A stretch of DNA of 64,000 nt from Amycolatopsis camponoti (GTDB lineage Bacteria; Actinomycetota; Actinomycetes; Mycobacteriales; Pseudonocardiaceae). The stretch spans positions 124,001 to 188,000 of the forward strand of contig NZ_CABVGP010000003.1 in the NCBI RefSeq assembly GCF_902497555.1. The letters are read 5' to 3'. The stretch's first letter is position 1. Every line of letters begins with the position of its first letter. Position numbers and translations under genes: made by a program. Below, piece after piece: positions 26,008 to 35,989 of this stretch. The notes under the pieces are model-generated. The model searched no databases. It was given only the letters and a program-made list of their open reading frames with translations, and was not told the origin of the DNA.

Positions 26008-27987
26008 ATGGCTCGCACCACACACCACAGTGCACACAGCGGGTCGGCGGGCGCGTTCACCCCGGACTCGCTGTCGGTCTCGGCCCGGCATCTGGAGGTC
26101 GGCAACGAGTTCGTCGCCTCCTTCGGGATCACCGGATATCCGCAGGAGGTCTATCCCGGGTGGCTCGCGCCGCTGCTGACCTACCCGGCCCGCCTCGACG
26201 TGTCGGTGCACGTCGCACCGGTCGACCCGGCCACCGCCGCCAGCGGGCTGCGCCGCCAGCGCGGACGGCTCGAGTCCTCCCGCCGCTACAACGCCCGCCA
26301 CGACCGGCTCGACGACCCCGATCTCGACGCCGCCGCCGAGGACGCCGCCGAACTGTCCCGGCGCATCGCCCGCGGTGAGGGACGCCTCTTCCAGTTCGGG
26401 CTGTACCTGACGGTGCACGCCCCCGACGAAGCGTCGCTGACCGAGGAGGTGTCGGCGCTGCGGGCGCTGTGCGCGTCGCTGCTCATGGACGCCAAACCCG
26501 CCACCTACCGTGCCCTGCAAGGCTGGGTGTCCACCCTGCCGCTCGGCCTGGATTCCCTGGGGCTGACGCGGACGTTCGACACCCCCGCCGTCGCCGCGTC
26601 CTACCCGTTCACCTCCCCCGATCTCGCGCCGACCGACCCGACCACCGCCGCGCCTTCGGGCGTGTTGTACGGGTACAACGTCGGCTCGTCAGGGCTGGTG
26701 CACTGGGACCGGTTCGCCTGCGACAACTACAACTCCGTCGTCCTCGGCCGCTCCGGATCCGGCAAAAGCTACCTGGTCAAACTCGAGACCCTGCGCAGCC
26801 TCTACACCGGCGTGCAGGCGTTCGTCATCGACCCAGAAGACGAATACGCCCGCCTCGCCGCTCAGGTCGGCGGCACCTACCTGCACCTCGGCGTGAACGG
26901 AGTCCGGCTCAACCCGTTCGACCTACCCATCAACACCGACCCCGGCGGGCGGCGCACCGCGCCGCAGGATGCGCTGGCTCGGCGCAGCCTGTTCCTGCAG
27001 ACCGTGCTCGCCGTCCTGTTCGGCGCCGCGATCACCCCGGCCGAACGGGCGGTGCTCGACACGGCGGTCACCGCCACCTATGCCCGCGTCGGGATCACCG
27101 CAGACTCGCGCACCTGGACCCGCCCCGCGCCGTTGTTGGCCGACCTGCGCGACGTCCTCGCCGACTCCGGCGACCACGGCGACACCATCGCGGGCGACCT
27201 GGCCGCGCGGCTTCACCCGTTCGTCGACGGCGCCTTCAGCGCCCCATTCGGCGGTCCGACCTCCGCAGCACCGGACGGGCACCTGGTGGTGTTCTCGCTG
27301 CGCGACCTGCCCGACGAACTCCGCGCGGTCGGGACGCTGCTCGTACTCGATGCGGTGTGGCAGCGGGTATCCAACCCCGCGCACCGGCGACCCCGGCTGG
27401 TGGTGGTCGACGAGGCGTGGCTGCTGATGCAACAGCCCGAGGGCGCCCGCTACCTGTTCCGAATGGCCAAGGCGCTGCGCAAACACTGGGGTGGCCTGAT
27501 CGTCGCCAGCCAGGACGCCGGCGACGTACTCGGCAGCGACCTCGGCAAAGCCATCGTCGCCAACGCCGCCACCCAGATTCTGATGCGCCAGGCGCCTCAG
27601 GCCATCGACGAGATCGCCGCAGCCTTCGACCTCTCCGCCGGAGAACGACAGTTCCTGCTCTCCGCCGACCGCGGGCAGGGGCTGCTGGCGGCCGGCGCGC
27701 AGCGAGTGGCGTTCCAAACGCTCGCGTCGCCAGCGGAGAACCTCCTGGTCACCACCGACCCCGCCGAGCTCGCACAGTTCGCTGCCGCCGACCCCGACGC
27801 CGTCGAGGGCGCCCTCGCCGAGACCTACATCGACCTCGGGCCAACGGGCAGCCACCCGCCGGCCCTGGACGACGACTCAGACCTGCACGTCGACGACATC
27901 GAGCCCGCCACCGTCGGCCAGGTCGACGTCGGGCCCCGCGCGACCGCCGTTCCCGGCCCAACTGCCCGGAAGGCGAGTCAGCCGTGA
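26008..27987 (+). CDS. virB4: VirB4/TraC-family conjugation ATPase
   Basis: 659 aa. An N-terminal VirB4 region (VGNEFVASFGITGYPQEVYP, then coiled RRQRGRLESSRRYN) precedes the ATPase core: Walker A GRSGSGKS at 247-254, IDPEDEYARL, Walker B LVVVDEAWLLM and the arginine/sensor region GGLIVASQDAGDVL. Powers assembly of the channel and substrate handling at the inner face of the membrane. The start is four bases after the PrgI-like stop and its own stop overlaps the coupling protein (GTGA). Confidence 0.92.
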   Translation: MARTTHHSAHSGSAGAFTPDSLSVSARHLEVGNEFVASFGITGYPQEVYPGWLAPLLTYPARLDVSVHVAPVDPATAASGLRRQRGRLESSRRYNARHDRLDDPDLDAAAEDAAELSRRIARGEGRLFQFGLYLTVHAPDEASLTEEVSALRALCASLLMDAKPATYRALQGWVSTLPLGLDSLGLTRTFDTPAVAASYPFTSPDLAPTDPTTAAPSGVLYGYNVGSSGLVHWDRFACDNYNSVVLGRSGSGKSYLVKLETLRSLYTGVQAFVIDPEDEYARLAAQVGGTYLHLGVNGVRLNPFDLPINTDPGGRRTAPQDALARRSLFLQTVLAVLFGAAITPAERAVLDTAVTATYARVGITADSRTWTRPAPLLADLRDVLADSGDHGDTIAGDLAARLHPFVDGAFSAPFGGPTSAAPDGHLVVFSLRDLPDELRAVGTLLVLDAVWQRVSNPAHRRPRLVVVDEAWLLMQQPEGARYLFRMAKALRKHWGGLIVASQDAGDVLGSDLGKAIVANAATQILMRQAPQAIDEIAAAFDLSAGERQFLLSADRGQGLLAAGAQRVAFQTLASPAENLLVTTDPAELAQFAAADPDAVEGALAETYIDLGPTGSHPPALDDDSDLHVDDIEPATVGQVDVGPRATAVPGPTARKASQP

Positions 27988-30542
27988 CCACACACCTCGC
28001 GGTCGCGGGCGTGCACGCGGGCTGGGTCGGGGACTACCTGCGCGACCCGGGCGGCGCCACCGGTGTCCTGCTCGCCGCGCTGCGGGAGTGGGTACTGGTC
28101 TGGGGTCCGGTCATCGTTCCCGCCGTCGCGCTCGCCGCCACCGGCCGGGTCGTCCTCCGCCGATGGCGGCTCGTGCGCCGGCACCGGGCGCTGCTGGCCG
28201 ACGCGCGCCGGATCACCGTGCTCGCGCCACCGAGCGTGGACCCGGCCGGCGGAGCCGCGGTCTGGTCCAACCTCGTCGGGCTGTTCCGGCCCGCGTGGCG
28301 GAGATGGTGGGCCGGCCAGCCACACCTGGCGCTGGAGTACCTCTTCGGTGAGCACGGCGTCACCATCCAGTTCTGGGTACCGGGCGTCATCCCACCCAGC
28401 CTGGTCGAACGCGCCATCGAGGCAGCATGGCCCGGCTCGCACACCCGCACCAGCCCGGCCACCGCACCGTTCCCGGGCCTCGGCTCCGGGCAGCGACGCA
28501 TCACCGTCGGCGGGCAACTGCGCCTGGCCCGGCCCGAGTCGCTGCCGATCCGGACCGCCTTCGACGCCGACCCGATCCGTGGACTGCTCGGCGCCCCCGT
28601 CGGGCTCGGCCGCAACGAGCGCGCCTGCGTGCAGATCCTGGCCCGCCCCGTCACCGGCCGCCGCGTCGCCCACGCTCGCCGCGCCGCCCGCCGCGTCCAC
28701 CACGGCACCTCCCGCCACTTGGGCGGACGGCTCCTCGACCTGATCACCCCGGGCGCGAAGGCATCCCGCTCCGGGCGGACCACCGACGCGCGGCGCATCA
28801 GCCAAGACCCGCAGCTGTCGCTGGAGTACTCCGCCCAGAACAAGGCCATCGTGAGCAAACAGCGCGGCTCCCAGTACGAGACCCTCATCCGCTACGCCGT
28901 CGCCACCGACCTGCCCGCCGACACCACCGACGAGATCCTCCGCCAGGCCCGCGACACCGCGCGCGGCCGAGCCCACGCGCTGGCGGCCGCGTTCGCCGCC
29001 TACACCGACCACAACCACTACACCCGCACCCGCCTGCACCACCCCGCCCAAACTCTCGCCCAGCGCCGAATCGACCGCGGCGACCTGCTCTCGGTGCCGG
29101 AACTGGCCGCGCTCGCCCACTTGCCCACCGACGCGGAGATCCCTGGTGTCGAACGCGCCGGTGCGAAAGCCGTCGCTCCGCCACCTGGGGTCGCCACCCC
29201 CGGCCCGCAGGTCAAGCCCCTCGGCCAGGCCGACACCGGCCACACCCGCCCCGTCGGGCTGCGGGTCGCCGATGCCCGCCACCACCTGCACGTCATCGGC
29301 GCCACCGGCTCGGGCAAGTCGACTCTGCTGGGCAACCTCATCCTCGACGACATCGACGCCGGCCGCGGACTGGTGCTCATCGACCCCAAAGGCGACCTGG
29401 TTACCGACACCCTCAACCGGATTCCGCTGTCGGCCGCAGACCGGGTCGTGCTCTTCGACGCCGACTCCCTGCACCGGCCACCATGCCTGAACGTCCTGGA
29501 AGGCGGCGAGACCGACCGCGAGGTCGACAACCTCGTCTCCGTCTTCCGGCGGGTCTACTCCGCGTTCTGGGGCCCTCGCACCGACGACCTCATGCGCGCC
29601 GCCTGCCTCACCCTGCGCGCCCAGGACGGCATCCCGACCCTGGCCGACCTGCCCACGCTGCTGACAAGCGAGGCGTTCCGATCCCGGATCACCACCGGCC
29701 TGGCCGACCCGATCCTCACCGGGTTCTGGCAGTGGTACGACGAGCTCACCGACAGCTCCCGCTCTCAGGTCACCTCCCCGCTGATGAACAAGCTGCGCGC
29801 GTTCCTGCTGCGGCCCTTCGTGAAAGCGGCCATCGCCGGCGGGCGCTCCACCGTCGACATGGCCCAGGTCCTCAACGACGGCGGGATCTGCCTGGTCCGA
29901 ATCCCGAAAGGGTCCCTCGGTGAGGAAACCACCCGCCTCGTCGGATCACTCGTCGTCGCCCGGACATGGCAGGCCACCACCGCGCGGGCCCGTATTCCCC
30001 AGCGCCTGCGCCCCGACGCAAGCCTCGTGATCGACGAGTGCCACAACTTTCTCAACCTGCCCTACCCGATGGAAGACATGCTCGCCGAAGCCCGCGGGTT
30101 CCGGGTCGGCATGACCCTGGCCCACCAGCACCTTGGCCAGCTCCCCCGCGAACTCAAGGAAGGCATCTCCACCAACGCCCGCAACAAGATCTTCTTCTCC
30201 GCCTCCCCCGAGGACGCCCGTGAACTCGCCCGCCACACCACACCACGGCTGTCCGAACACGACCTGTCCCACCTCGGCGTCTACCACACCGCTACCCGCC
30301 TGGTCGTCGGCGGCGAAGAGACCGAACCGTTCACCATGACCACCACTCCCCTGCCCGACCCCATTCCCGGGCGGGCACGCGAGATCCGGGCCGCGCTACG
30401 CGCGCGGCGTACCGCGGACCACCACGGCGATCCCGGAATTCGCGTCCATGCCGCCGTCACCAGGACCCGGTCCGCGCCGACCGAGTGGCGAGTGCCGCCG
30501 ACCCGCCCGCCCAAGACCGACCCGCGTCGGACCCGCCCCTGA
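27984..30542 (+). CDS. Type IV coupling protein (VirD4/TraG-like) with N-terminal membrane segment
   Basis: 852 aa. One membrane segment (VLVWGPVIVPAVALAATG, about 38-55), a long region with VLGRNERACVQILARPV-like features and coiled basic segments, then the ATPase: Walker A GATGSGKST at 439-447, GRGLVLIDPKGDLV, Walker B ASLVIDECHNFLNLP, and MTLAHQHLGQLPREL plus NARNKIFFSASPED typical of TraG/VirD4 and TraD-like motors. Brings the DNA substrate to the T4SS channel. GTG start chosen for the GTGA overlap. Confidence 0.9.
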   Translation: MTTHLAVAGVHAGWVGDYLRDPGGATGVLLAALREWVLVWGPVIVPAVALAATGRVVLRRWRLVRRHRALLADARRITVLAPPSVDPAGGAAVWSNLVGLFRPAWRRWWAGQPHLALEYLFGEHGVTIQFWVPGVIPPSLVERAIEAAWPGSHTRTSPATAPFPGLGSGQRRITVGGQLRLARPESLPIRTAFDADPIRGLLGAPVGLGRNERACVQILARPVTGRRVAHARRAARRVHHGTSRHLGGRLLDLITPGAKASRSGRTTDARRISQDPQLSLEYSAQNKAIVSKQRGSQYETLIRYAVATDLPADTTDEILRQARDTARGRAHALAAAFAAYTDHNHYTRTRLHHPAQTLAQRRIDRGDLLSVPELAALAHLPTDAEIPGVERAGAKAVAPPPGVATPGPQVKPLGQADTGHTRPVGLRVADARHHLHVIGATGSGKSTLLGNLILDDIDAGRGLVLIDPKGDLVTDTLNRIPLSAADRVVLFDADSLHRPPCLNVLEGGETDREVDNLVSVFRRVYSAFWGPRTDDLMRAACLTLRAQDGIPTLADLPTLLTSEAFRSRITTGLADPILTGFWQWYDELTDSSRSQVTSPLMNKLRAFLLRPFVKAAIAGGRSTVDMAQVLNDGGICLVRIPKGSLGEETTRLVGSLVVARTWQATTARARIPQRLRPDASLVIDECHNFLNLPYPMEDMLAEARGFRVGMTLAHQHLGQLPRELKEGISTNARNKIFFSASPEDARELARHTTPRLSEHDLSHLGVYHTATRLVVGGEETEPFTMTTTPLPDPIPGRAREIRAALRARRTADHHGDPGIRVHAAVTRTRSAPTEWRVPPTRPPKTDPRRTRP

Positions 30543-30683
30543 CTCTGAGACGACGCGGCTGTCGGCCGCACCACACGGAACCGCCCGGCACAGCAGCGAG
30601 GGCCCTGACCGTCCGGGACCCGAGTTCGAGCTGCCCACAGGAGCTATCCACACCCTGTTCACAACTCCTCGAAGGATGCGCTC

Positions 30684-31778
30684 GTGATCACGACCACGAC
30701 CCGCCAGCACACCTTGCGCGCCCACCTGCCCGGCCGCCACACCGCTCTGGCCGCGAGCTCGGTCGAGCATCAGGCGATGCTCGCCTCCCGGCTCACCGCC
30801 CGTGACAAATGGCTGCTGGCACTCCTCCACGAGCATCGGGTCCTGACCATCAGCCAGATCCAGGACGCCGCGTTCCCGTCCGACCGCTCGGCCCGTCAGC
30901 GGCTGCGCGAGCTCTATCTGTGGCGCGCGGTGTCGCGGTTCCAGCCCTTCCGACAGATCGGCTCGGCCGGAATGCACTACGTCCTCGGCCCGGCCGGGGC
31001 AGCTGTGCTCGCCGCCGAACACGGCCTCGAGGTCAAAGAGCTGGGCTACCGGCACGACCGTGCCATGGGCATCGCCCACAACCAACGCCTCGCCCACACC
31101 ATCGGCGTGAACAACTTCTTTACGTCCCTGATCGCCCGTACCCGCTACGCCCGCGCCTCCACCGGGGAGGCCCTGGCGGCGTGGTGGTCGGAGTCCCGCT
31201 GCGCGCGACATTTCGGCGACCTCGTCATCCCCGACGGCTACGGCCGTTGGCGCGCCGGCCGCGACAAAACCCTGCGCGAGGTGGAGTGGTTCCTGGAGTT
31301 CGACACCGGCACCGAGTCCTTGACCAAGGTCGGCCGCAAGCTGCACGGCTACGCGCGGCTGGCTGAATCCACTGGCATAGCGACCCCGGTGCTGGTGTGG
31401 CTGCCCACGACCCGCCGTGAAGCCGGGGCTCGCACCGCCCTCGCCCGTGTGCACGCCGGCCTCGACGACCCGGCCGCGGTGCCGGTGGCCACCGCAGCGG
31501 CCGACCTGCTCGACCCGGCCGTCCCGCACCCCAGCCCCGCTGAGGCGATGTGGCTGCCCTTGACCTCGGCTCCCGCGAACCACGCCGGCCCGCGATACCG
31601 GCTCGCCGACCTCCCCGCTGCCTGGCCCGGGCTGGCGCCACCGCCGGCCGACCCAGCCTCACCCGCTGCCGGGGAGCACGACGTCGACGCGACCGCGGCG
31701 GCCTCGCCGTACCGGCTGCCGCCGCCCAGCTCGGTGCCACCACCGGCCACCCCCAACCGGCGTCGCTCGAGGCGGTAA
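30684..31778 (+). CDS. Replication-relaxation family protein (PF13814-like)
   Basis: 364 aa with an N-terminal winged helix (LTARDKWLLALLHEHRVLTI, then AAFPSDRSARQRLRELYLW) and the conserved core YVLGPAGAAVLAAEHG, RLAHTIGVNNFFTSLIARTR and LEFDTGTESLTKVGRKLHGY. Family members are found in conjugative and rolling-circle elements and are thought to act in initiation or DNA relaxation. No separate relaxase gene was found in the element, so this is the best candidate. GTG start with AAGGA about nine bases upstream. The gap before it (30543-30683) holds a DnaA-box-like CTATCCACA near 30645. Confidence 0.75.
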   Translation: MITTTTRQHTLRAHLPGRHTALAASSVEHQAMLASRLTARDKWLLALLHEHRVLTISQIQDAAFPSDRSARQRLRELYLWRAVSRFQPFRQIGSAGMHYVLGPAGAAVLAAEHGLEVKELGYRHDRAMGIAHNQRLAHTIGVNNFFTSLIARTRYARASTGEALAAWWSESRCARHFGDLVIPDGYGRWRAGRDKTLREVEWFLEFDTGTESLTKVGRKLHGYARLAESTGIATPVLVWLPTTRREAGARTALARVHAGLDDPAAVPVATAAADLLDPAVPHPSPAEAMWLPLTSAPANHAGPRYRLADLPAAWPGLAPPPADPASPAAGEHDVDATAAASPYRLPPPSSVPPPATPNRRRSRR

Positions 31779-31883
31779 CGGACGCGAGGCCGCGGACCCC
31801 GTTCTGCCAACCGGCCGCCGTCCCGCGCGCAGGGACGCCATCGGCCGTTCGTCGTCGACAACGGAAAGGAGCGCGATCCTGCC

Positions 31884-32864
31884 ATGGGAAGCAAGGTCTG
31901 GGCCGGTGTCGCCGCCCTCGTCTTCGTCATCCCGCTGCTCGTCGGCGGCCTGATCATCGGCGTCGCCATCCAGGTGTTCTCCAGCGGCTCATCTGCAGGA
32001 CCGCTGACGTGCGCGCCCGGCGGGGCAGCGACCGGAGCAGCGCCGGGGAAGACCGCCGAACAGCTGGGCAACGCGGCCACCGTCGTTGCGGTGGGCAGGC
32101 AGATGGGGGTGCCCGAGTCCGGGTGGGTGGTTGCGATTGCCGCTGCGCTGCAGGAATCCGGGTTGCGCAACTTGAGTTACGGCGACCGGGACTCACTCGG
32201 GCTTTTCCAGCAGCGGCCCTCGATGGGCTGGGGCAGCCCGCAGCAGGTCACCACGCCGGCGTACGCGGCATCGACGTTCTTCGAACACCTCATCGCCACA
32301 CCCCACTGGCAGACCATGAGCGTCAACGACGCAGCGCAAGCGGTTCAGGGATCGGGATTCCCGAACGCCTATGCCCAGCACGAGGACGAGGCACGCGCGA
32401 TTGTCGCCGCCGTGTCCGGTGTCCGCTGCGAACCCGCGCCTGCGACGGTCGGCAGCGGGGACTGCGGCGCCGTCGAGGCCGCCACCGCCGCCGCGATGAC
32501 CGCGATCAACTACGCGTGCGGGCAACGAGGATTGCCGTACGAATGGGGCGGAAATGGCCCCCTGAACGGGGATCAAGGGTTCGACTGTTCGGGCCTGACG
32601 AAGGCCGCGTACGACGCGGCTGGGATCTCCCTGCCGCGCACCGCGCACGCGCAGTACCAAGCCGGGCCGCGAGTCGCCGCGGGGCAGCCTCTGCTGCCGG
32701 GGGACTTGGTCTACTACGGCGCACCGTCGAGAATCCGGCACGTGGGCGTCTACATAGGAGGCGGCAAAATGGTGAATGCACCGGACTTTGGTAAACCCGT
32801 ACAGGTCGGCAACTACCGCTATCCGGGCGATAACTACGTGGGCGCCACACGCCCCGCGCGCTGA
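31884..32864 (+). CDS. Membrane-anchored transglycosylase-like plus NlpC/P60 peptidase (VirB1-like)
   Basis: 326 aa. N-terminal membrane anchor (about 8-32), a lysozyme-like domain (IAAALQESGLRNLSYGDRDS and LGLFQQRPSMGWG; E91 the likely acid), then a NlpC/P60 domain with catalytic C235 in FDCSGL and H286 in RHVGVYIGGG. It cuts peptidoglycan to let the conjugation channel pass, the usual last gene of Gram-positive T4SS operons. Start at 31884 has AAAGGAG about 11 bases upstream. Confidence 0.9.
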   Translation: MGSKVWAGVAALVFVIPLLVGGLIIGVAIQVFSSGSSAGPLTCAPGGAATGAAPGKTAEQLGNAATVVAVGRQMGVPESGWVVAIAAALQESGLRNLSYGDRDSLGLFQQRPSMGWGSPQQVTTPAYAASTFFEHLIATPHWQTMSVNDAAQAVQGSGFPNAYAQHEDEARAIVAAVSGVRCEPAPATVGSGDCGAVEAATAAAMTAINYACGQRGLPYEWGGNGPLNGDQGFDCSGLTKAAYDAAGISLPRTAHAQYQAGPRVAAGQPLLPGDLVYYGAPSRIRHVGVYIGGGKMVNAPDFGKPVQVGNYRYPGDNYVGATRPAR

Positions 32865-33688
32865 TCACTGGGAAACAGACGCCGTCCAAAAGTATGCGCT
32901 GGAACCTGGATCGGTGTGGCCGCCGGACTCGGGCGGCGTCGCAGCTGCCGCGAGCCCGACGGCCACGGTTCAGTCGTTGTCTCTATCTATGGCACGGGGC
33001 GAGCCAGCTGGTCGGCAAGAACACCCGCATCCTCCGTTGTGGCGTAAGGCAGGCCCGTCTCCGCCATGATCGCATCGTCGGTCGCATGCGGTTCGCTATC
33101 GGCTCGTGCAGCAGAAGGATGACGTCACCGTCGTGGGCGTGGTCGGGCTGGGGGACGGCAGTCATCAAGTGTCCGTCTAGGAACTCGACGTCGCCGTTGT
33201 GGTCGAGGTCAGGCCCGTCGGCGATGTCGACGCAGGTCACGAGCAACGCACTGAATCCATCGGGACAGCGCATCGGAGTCGCGACCTGCATGGGAATCAT
33301 GCATCTCGTCGTTGCTTATGCCTTGTGACAGAGTCCTCGCCGGGTGGATAGCACGGCGCCGACGCGTGCGGTGTGGTCGTTGTCCACGAACGCTCCATTC
33401 TTGGCGACACACGGGCCGCGGATCGGCTCATGACGGGGTCCATCGAGGCTCCGTGCGTAGGTCGATGTCAAGCGGTCACGCTACCGATCACCGAAAGGCT
33501 TCCAATATGTCTCGATCGACGCTGTTGCACTGTCCACAAGAGACGATTTTTTCGATGAATCACTTGACACGAAGGCAGAGACGAAGCGTTCATAGACTTG
33601 TGGCCCGAAACACCGGATGCGCACCGGCGGGCCATCGCCCCGGCCGGGGCATGACCACCCATTCCGCGATACGCCTATGGAGTTCGTC
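32865..33688. other. 824-base gap with one doubtful minus-strand ORF
   Basis: No recognisable gene. A minus-strand frame at 32983-33291 (ATG at 33291) has a protein-like central part (DGFSALLVTCVDIADGPDL and DGDVILLLHEPIANR) but no clear RBS and no family match, so it may be a remnant. Near 33564 a TTGACA hexamer is followed by TTCATA at a 19-base spacing, a weak promoter candidate for the winged-helix gene downstream. Confidence 0.4.
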
Positions 33689-34591
33689 ATGTCCACCAAG
33701 AACCGTAAGACCCGCACAGCTGCCACCGACGTCACCGACAGCGACCGTCACCTGCAGGCGGTACCCGAACAGCACGCACAGCAGACCGCAGTGACCGCCA
33801 ACGACAAAGTTCGCGCGGCACTGGCCGACAATCCCGGCGCCACCACCGCCGCGCTGGCGATAGCGGCCGGGGTCGGCCGTTCCACCGCCGCGAAGGTCCT
33901 GGCGAGCTGGGGCCGCGACGGCAGCGCAGTGCGCACCGCAGGCGACGGACCCCGCAACCCTGACACCTGGACGCTGGCAGTGTCTGACAACGCCGCCCCC
34001 GCAGGAGATGCCACCGACACCCCCACGGATGTGGCGGCGAGCCCCGACCCCAGCAGCGGCACCGACGAAACGGGCACGCGGCCGGACACCACCGACACGC
34101 ATGCCGTGCCGGGCGACGATCCTTCGAATGAGCCCGAATCAACGACGGGGGTGCCAACGGACGCATCGGATGCCGACGGTCAGCAGCCTAGCGACGAGAA
34201 GATCGTGAAGGGCAGCCCGGCTGCGCCCCATGGACTTGGCACGGACGTCGACGCAGCCACCCCGCCTCCCGATCCGGCTACGGTCGCGCCGGTGCCGGAC
34301 ACGAACGTCGAGAGCGATGAGCCAGCGAGCACGACCTCAACGGACAAGACTCGCCTGCCCAAGGGTGGATTGCGCGCCATGGTGGAGGAGTACCTGACTG
34401 AGCACCCGCACGAGGATTTCGGGCCCGCCAAAATCGGCAAGGAGCTCAGTCGTTCGGGCGGCGCGGTCAACAACGCCCTGGAGAAGCTGGTCGCCGACGG
34501 ATACGCGATCAAGACTTGCGAGGCACCGAAACGGTTCAAGATCAACCCGGACAAGGTCGACGTGTCGCCGACCACCGATTCCGCCGGGTAA
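33689..34591 (+). CDS. Protein with two winged-helix-like domains and acidic linker
   Basis: 300 aa. N-terminal HTH-like part (VRAALADNPGATTAALAIAA, GVGRSTAAKVLASW), a disordered Asp/Thr/Pro linker of about 120 residues, and a C-terminal winged helix (GGLRAMVEEYLTEHPHEDFG, SRSGGAVNNALEKLVADGY). The C-terminal domain matches the N-terminal domain of the MoxR-type ATPase at 44458-45606. Probably a DNA-binding regulator of the element. A GGAG lies seven bases before the ATG; another in-frame ATG is 12 bases upstream. Confidence 0.7.
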   Translation: MSTKNRKTRTAATDVTDSDRHLQAVPEQHAQQTAVTANDKVRAALADNPGATTAALAIAAGVGRSTAAKVLASWGRDGSAVRTAGDGPRNPDTWTLAVSDNAAPAGDATDTPTDVAASPDPSSGTDETGTRPDTTDTHAVPGDDPSNEPESTTGVPTDASDADGQQPSDEKIVKGSPAAPHGLGTDVDAATPPPDPATVAPVPDTNVESDEPASTTSTDKTRLPKGGLRAMVEEYLTEHPHEDFGPAKIGKELSRSGGAVNNALEKLVADGYAIKTCEAPKRFKINPDKVDVSPTTDSAG

Positions 34592-34624
34592 GACCACCAA
34601 GCCGACGACGGCCGGTACACCCTG

Positions 34625-34657
34625 GGCCGCCGCCAACCGATGCGGTTGGCGGCGGCC
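34625..34657 (+). terminator. Strong intrinsic terminator after the winged-helix gene
   Basis: Perfect 14-base-pair stem (GGCCGCCGCCAACC with GGTTGGCGGCGGCC) and a five-base loop GATGC, followed by TTCTCA. It sits 34 bases after the stop of the winged-helix gene and closes the plus-strand conjugation region. Confidence 0.85.
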
Positions 34658-35734
34658 TTCTCACGTCCGTAGGTCAAGGGGACGTCGGCGGGCGCAGCAC
34701 CGCGATCATTACTCGCGTCGTCAACTCTGAACGGCCGCGACAAGCCCCTTGGGGCGTTCGTGGGCTTCCGAGACCGCGTATCGGGCGAGCCGGTAAACCC
34801 CCGACCACGGCCGAGCAGAAGTCGGTGCTGCAGCCGACGACGGGCGACCTCGTCGATATCGAGCTGGAGCTGCCTGCTTTCCCGGTGGTCAACCGGGCGA
34901 TTACCACCGATCGATTGTCTCGAACGCGCGCGCGAGTTGGTCGGCCGAGGTTTGGCTGGCCAGCAACGGCGGGTCACGAAAGACATGAACGGAGGTGACC
35001 CCACCGATGACCACTAGCTAAGGGCCCCCGGGCCGACGACGACCCGGCCCCTGCGTTTCGTCTCGATGGCCGAGGCGGTCGGCTGGCTGGCCGGCTTCTC
35101 CGCCCGGGGCTTTTCCCCACAGAATCGTCGAGCCAAGGGCGGCCGGGGCCATCACGATCAACGGCACCGAGTAACCGCGCCCGTACTCGCCGGGCACCGA
35201 TTCAACCCGAGCCCTTCAACCATCACCGAGAAGGCCAGAAGCCGACTCCGCTCGCCGTAAGGACGGAAGTTGACTCGTAGCCGGTCCGCGTCACGGGTCG
35301 CGGTGGACACCGCCCTCCAGCCCCGCCCTGCGGCCTACCCGTGGCAGGCGTTCGGACTAAGGCGTTGCAGCAGATCGGCAACGCGATCCCGCCGGGCCCC
35401 GCCCGCGCGATCCTCGCGGCGGTCACTAGCTGAACGAGGAAAGAACGCTAGTTCGAGACGCGGCGTAGCTGGCGATCATGTGGAGATACGTGTAATGCTG
35501 ATGCGGACTGGCCCCAACCCGTGGTGCCACGTCCGGGCAACATAGGAGAACCGACACTCGACTTCTGAGCAACGTGGCCTGTCTAGCTGCGAGCTACCGG
35601 AGCCTGGCCACGTGTGGACGCCGACATCATTGTTCGCGATCCCCTCATTAGTGCGGTCTCTCCACAGGCCGGCGAGCAGGCTCCGGGTTCTGGCCGGTCG
35701 CTTGGGGCCTCAGTTGTCAGGTATCTCCGTCGGC
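34658..35734. other. Degraded region without intact genes
   Basis: About 1.1 kb where coding character shifts between frames every 50-150 bases. One remnant of a cytosine methylase is identifiable (listed separately, 35320-35433). A GGGCC/GGCCC hairpin occurs near 35022-35053. An RBS-like GGAGGTGACC at 34990 precedes only a four-codon frame. Confidence 0.5.
35320..35433 (+). pseudogene. Remnant of a cytosine-C5 methyltransferase C-terminus
   Basis: The plus strand encodes AAYPWQAFG in one frame and RTKALQQIGNAIPPGPARAI followed by LAAVTS and a stop in the next. Together they match the conserved C-terminal end of HpaII-like C5 methylases (YPWxGxRTKxxQQIGNAVPP, motif X). The frame changes at about 35350. 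No upstream motifs survive, so this is a fragment. Confidence 0.65.
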
Positions 35735-35953
35735 ATGATCGTCTTGGTGGTCGTACTTTCCACCCTCTCTCTCGCGTCTCTTCACCTGGTCAAGGGGAAG
35801 GACAACGGCTACATCAGGATCAAATTCGGTCTCTTCGTGTTCGAGTACGGCAGGCCACCAACGGTGACCGACAAGACCAGGTCGCCCGAGAAGCTTCCGA
35901 CCGCCGAGGCCGAGGGCGGCGAGTCCAGTACCTCAACCAGCGCAGGCCAGTAA
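35735..35953 (+). CDS. Small membrane protein, 72 aa
   Basis: ATG at 35735 gives one membrane segment (IVLVVVLSTLSLASLHLV) followed by KDNGYIRIKFGLFVFEYG and a Ser/Thr/Glu-rich tail. A longer GTG-started version reaches back to 35612. The codon usage of the tail looks genuine. Unknown function. It sits among degraded sequence, so it may itself be a remnant. Confidence 0.45.
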   Translation: MIVLVVVLSTLSLASLHLVKGKDNGYIRIKFGLFVFEYGRPPTVTDKTRSPEKLPTAEAEGGESSTSTSAGQ

Positions 35954-35989
35954 CGGGTCCACAAAGTGAGCCCCGGAAGGTCGCGCAGA

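Noticed and set aside
26469..27983. Upstream 505-codon extension of the coupling-protein frame
   Set aside because: It runs through VirB4 in another frame with Arg/Pro-rich sequence; the GTG at 27984 with GTGA overlap is the sensible start.
30640..30680. Replication origin with DnaA boxes
   Set aside because: Only one near-consensus box (CTATCCACA) and a weak second; not enough for an origin call.
33029..33328. Plus-strand frames in the gap after the NlpC gene
   Set aside because: No RBS, no domain, overlapping frames on both strands; a remnant at best.
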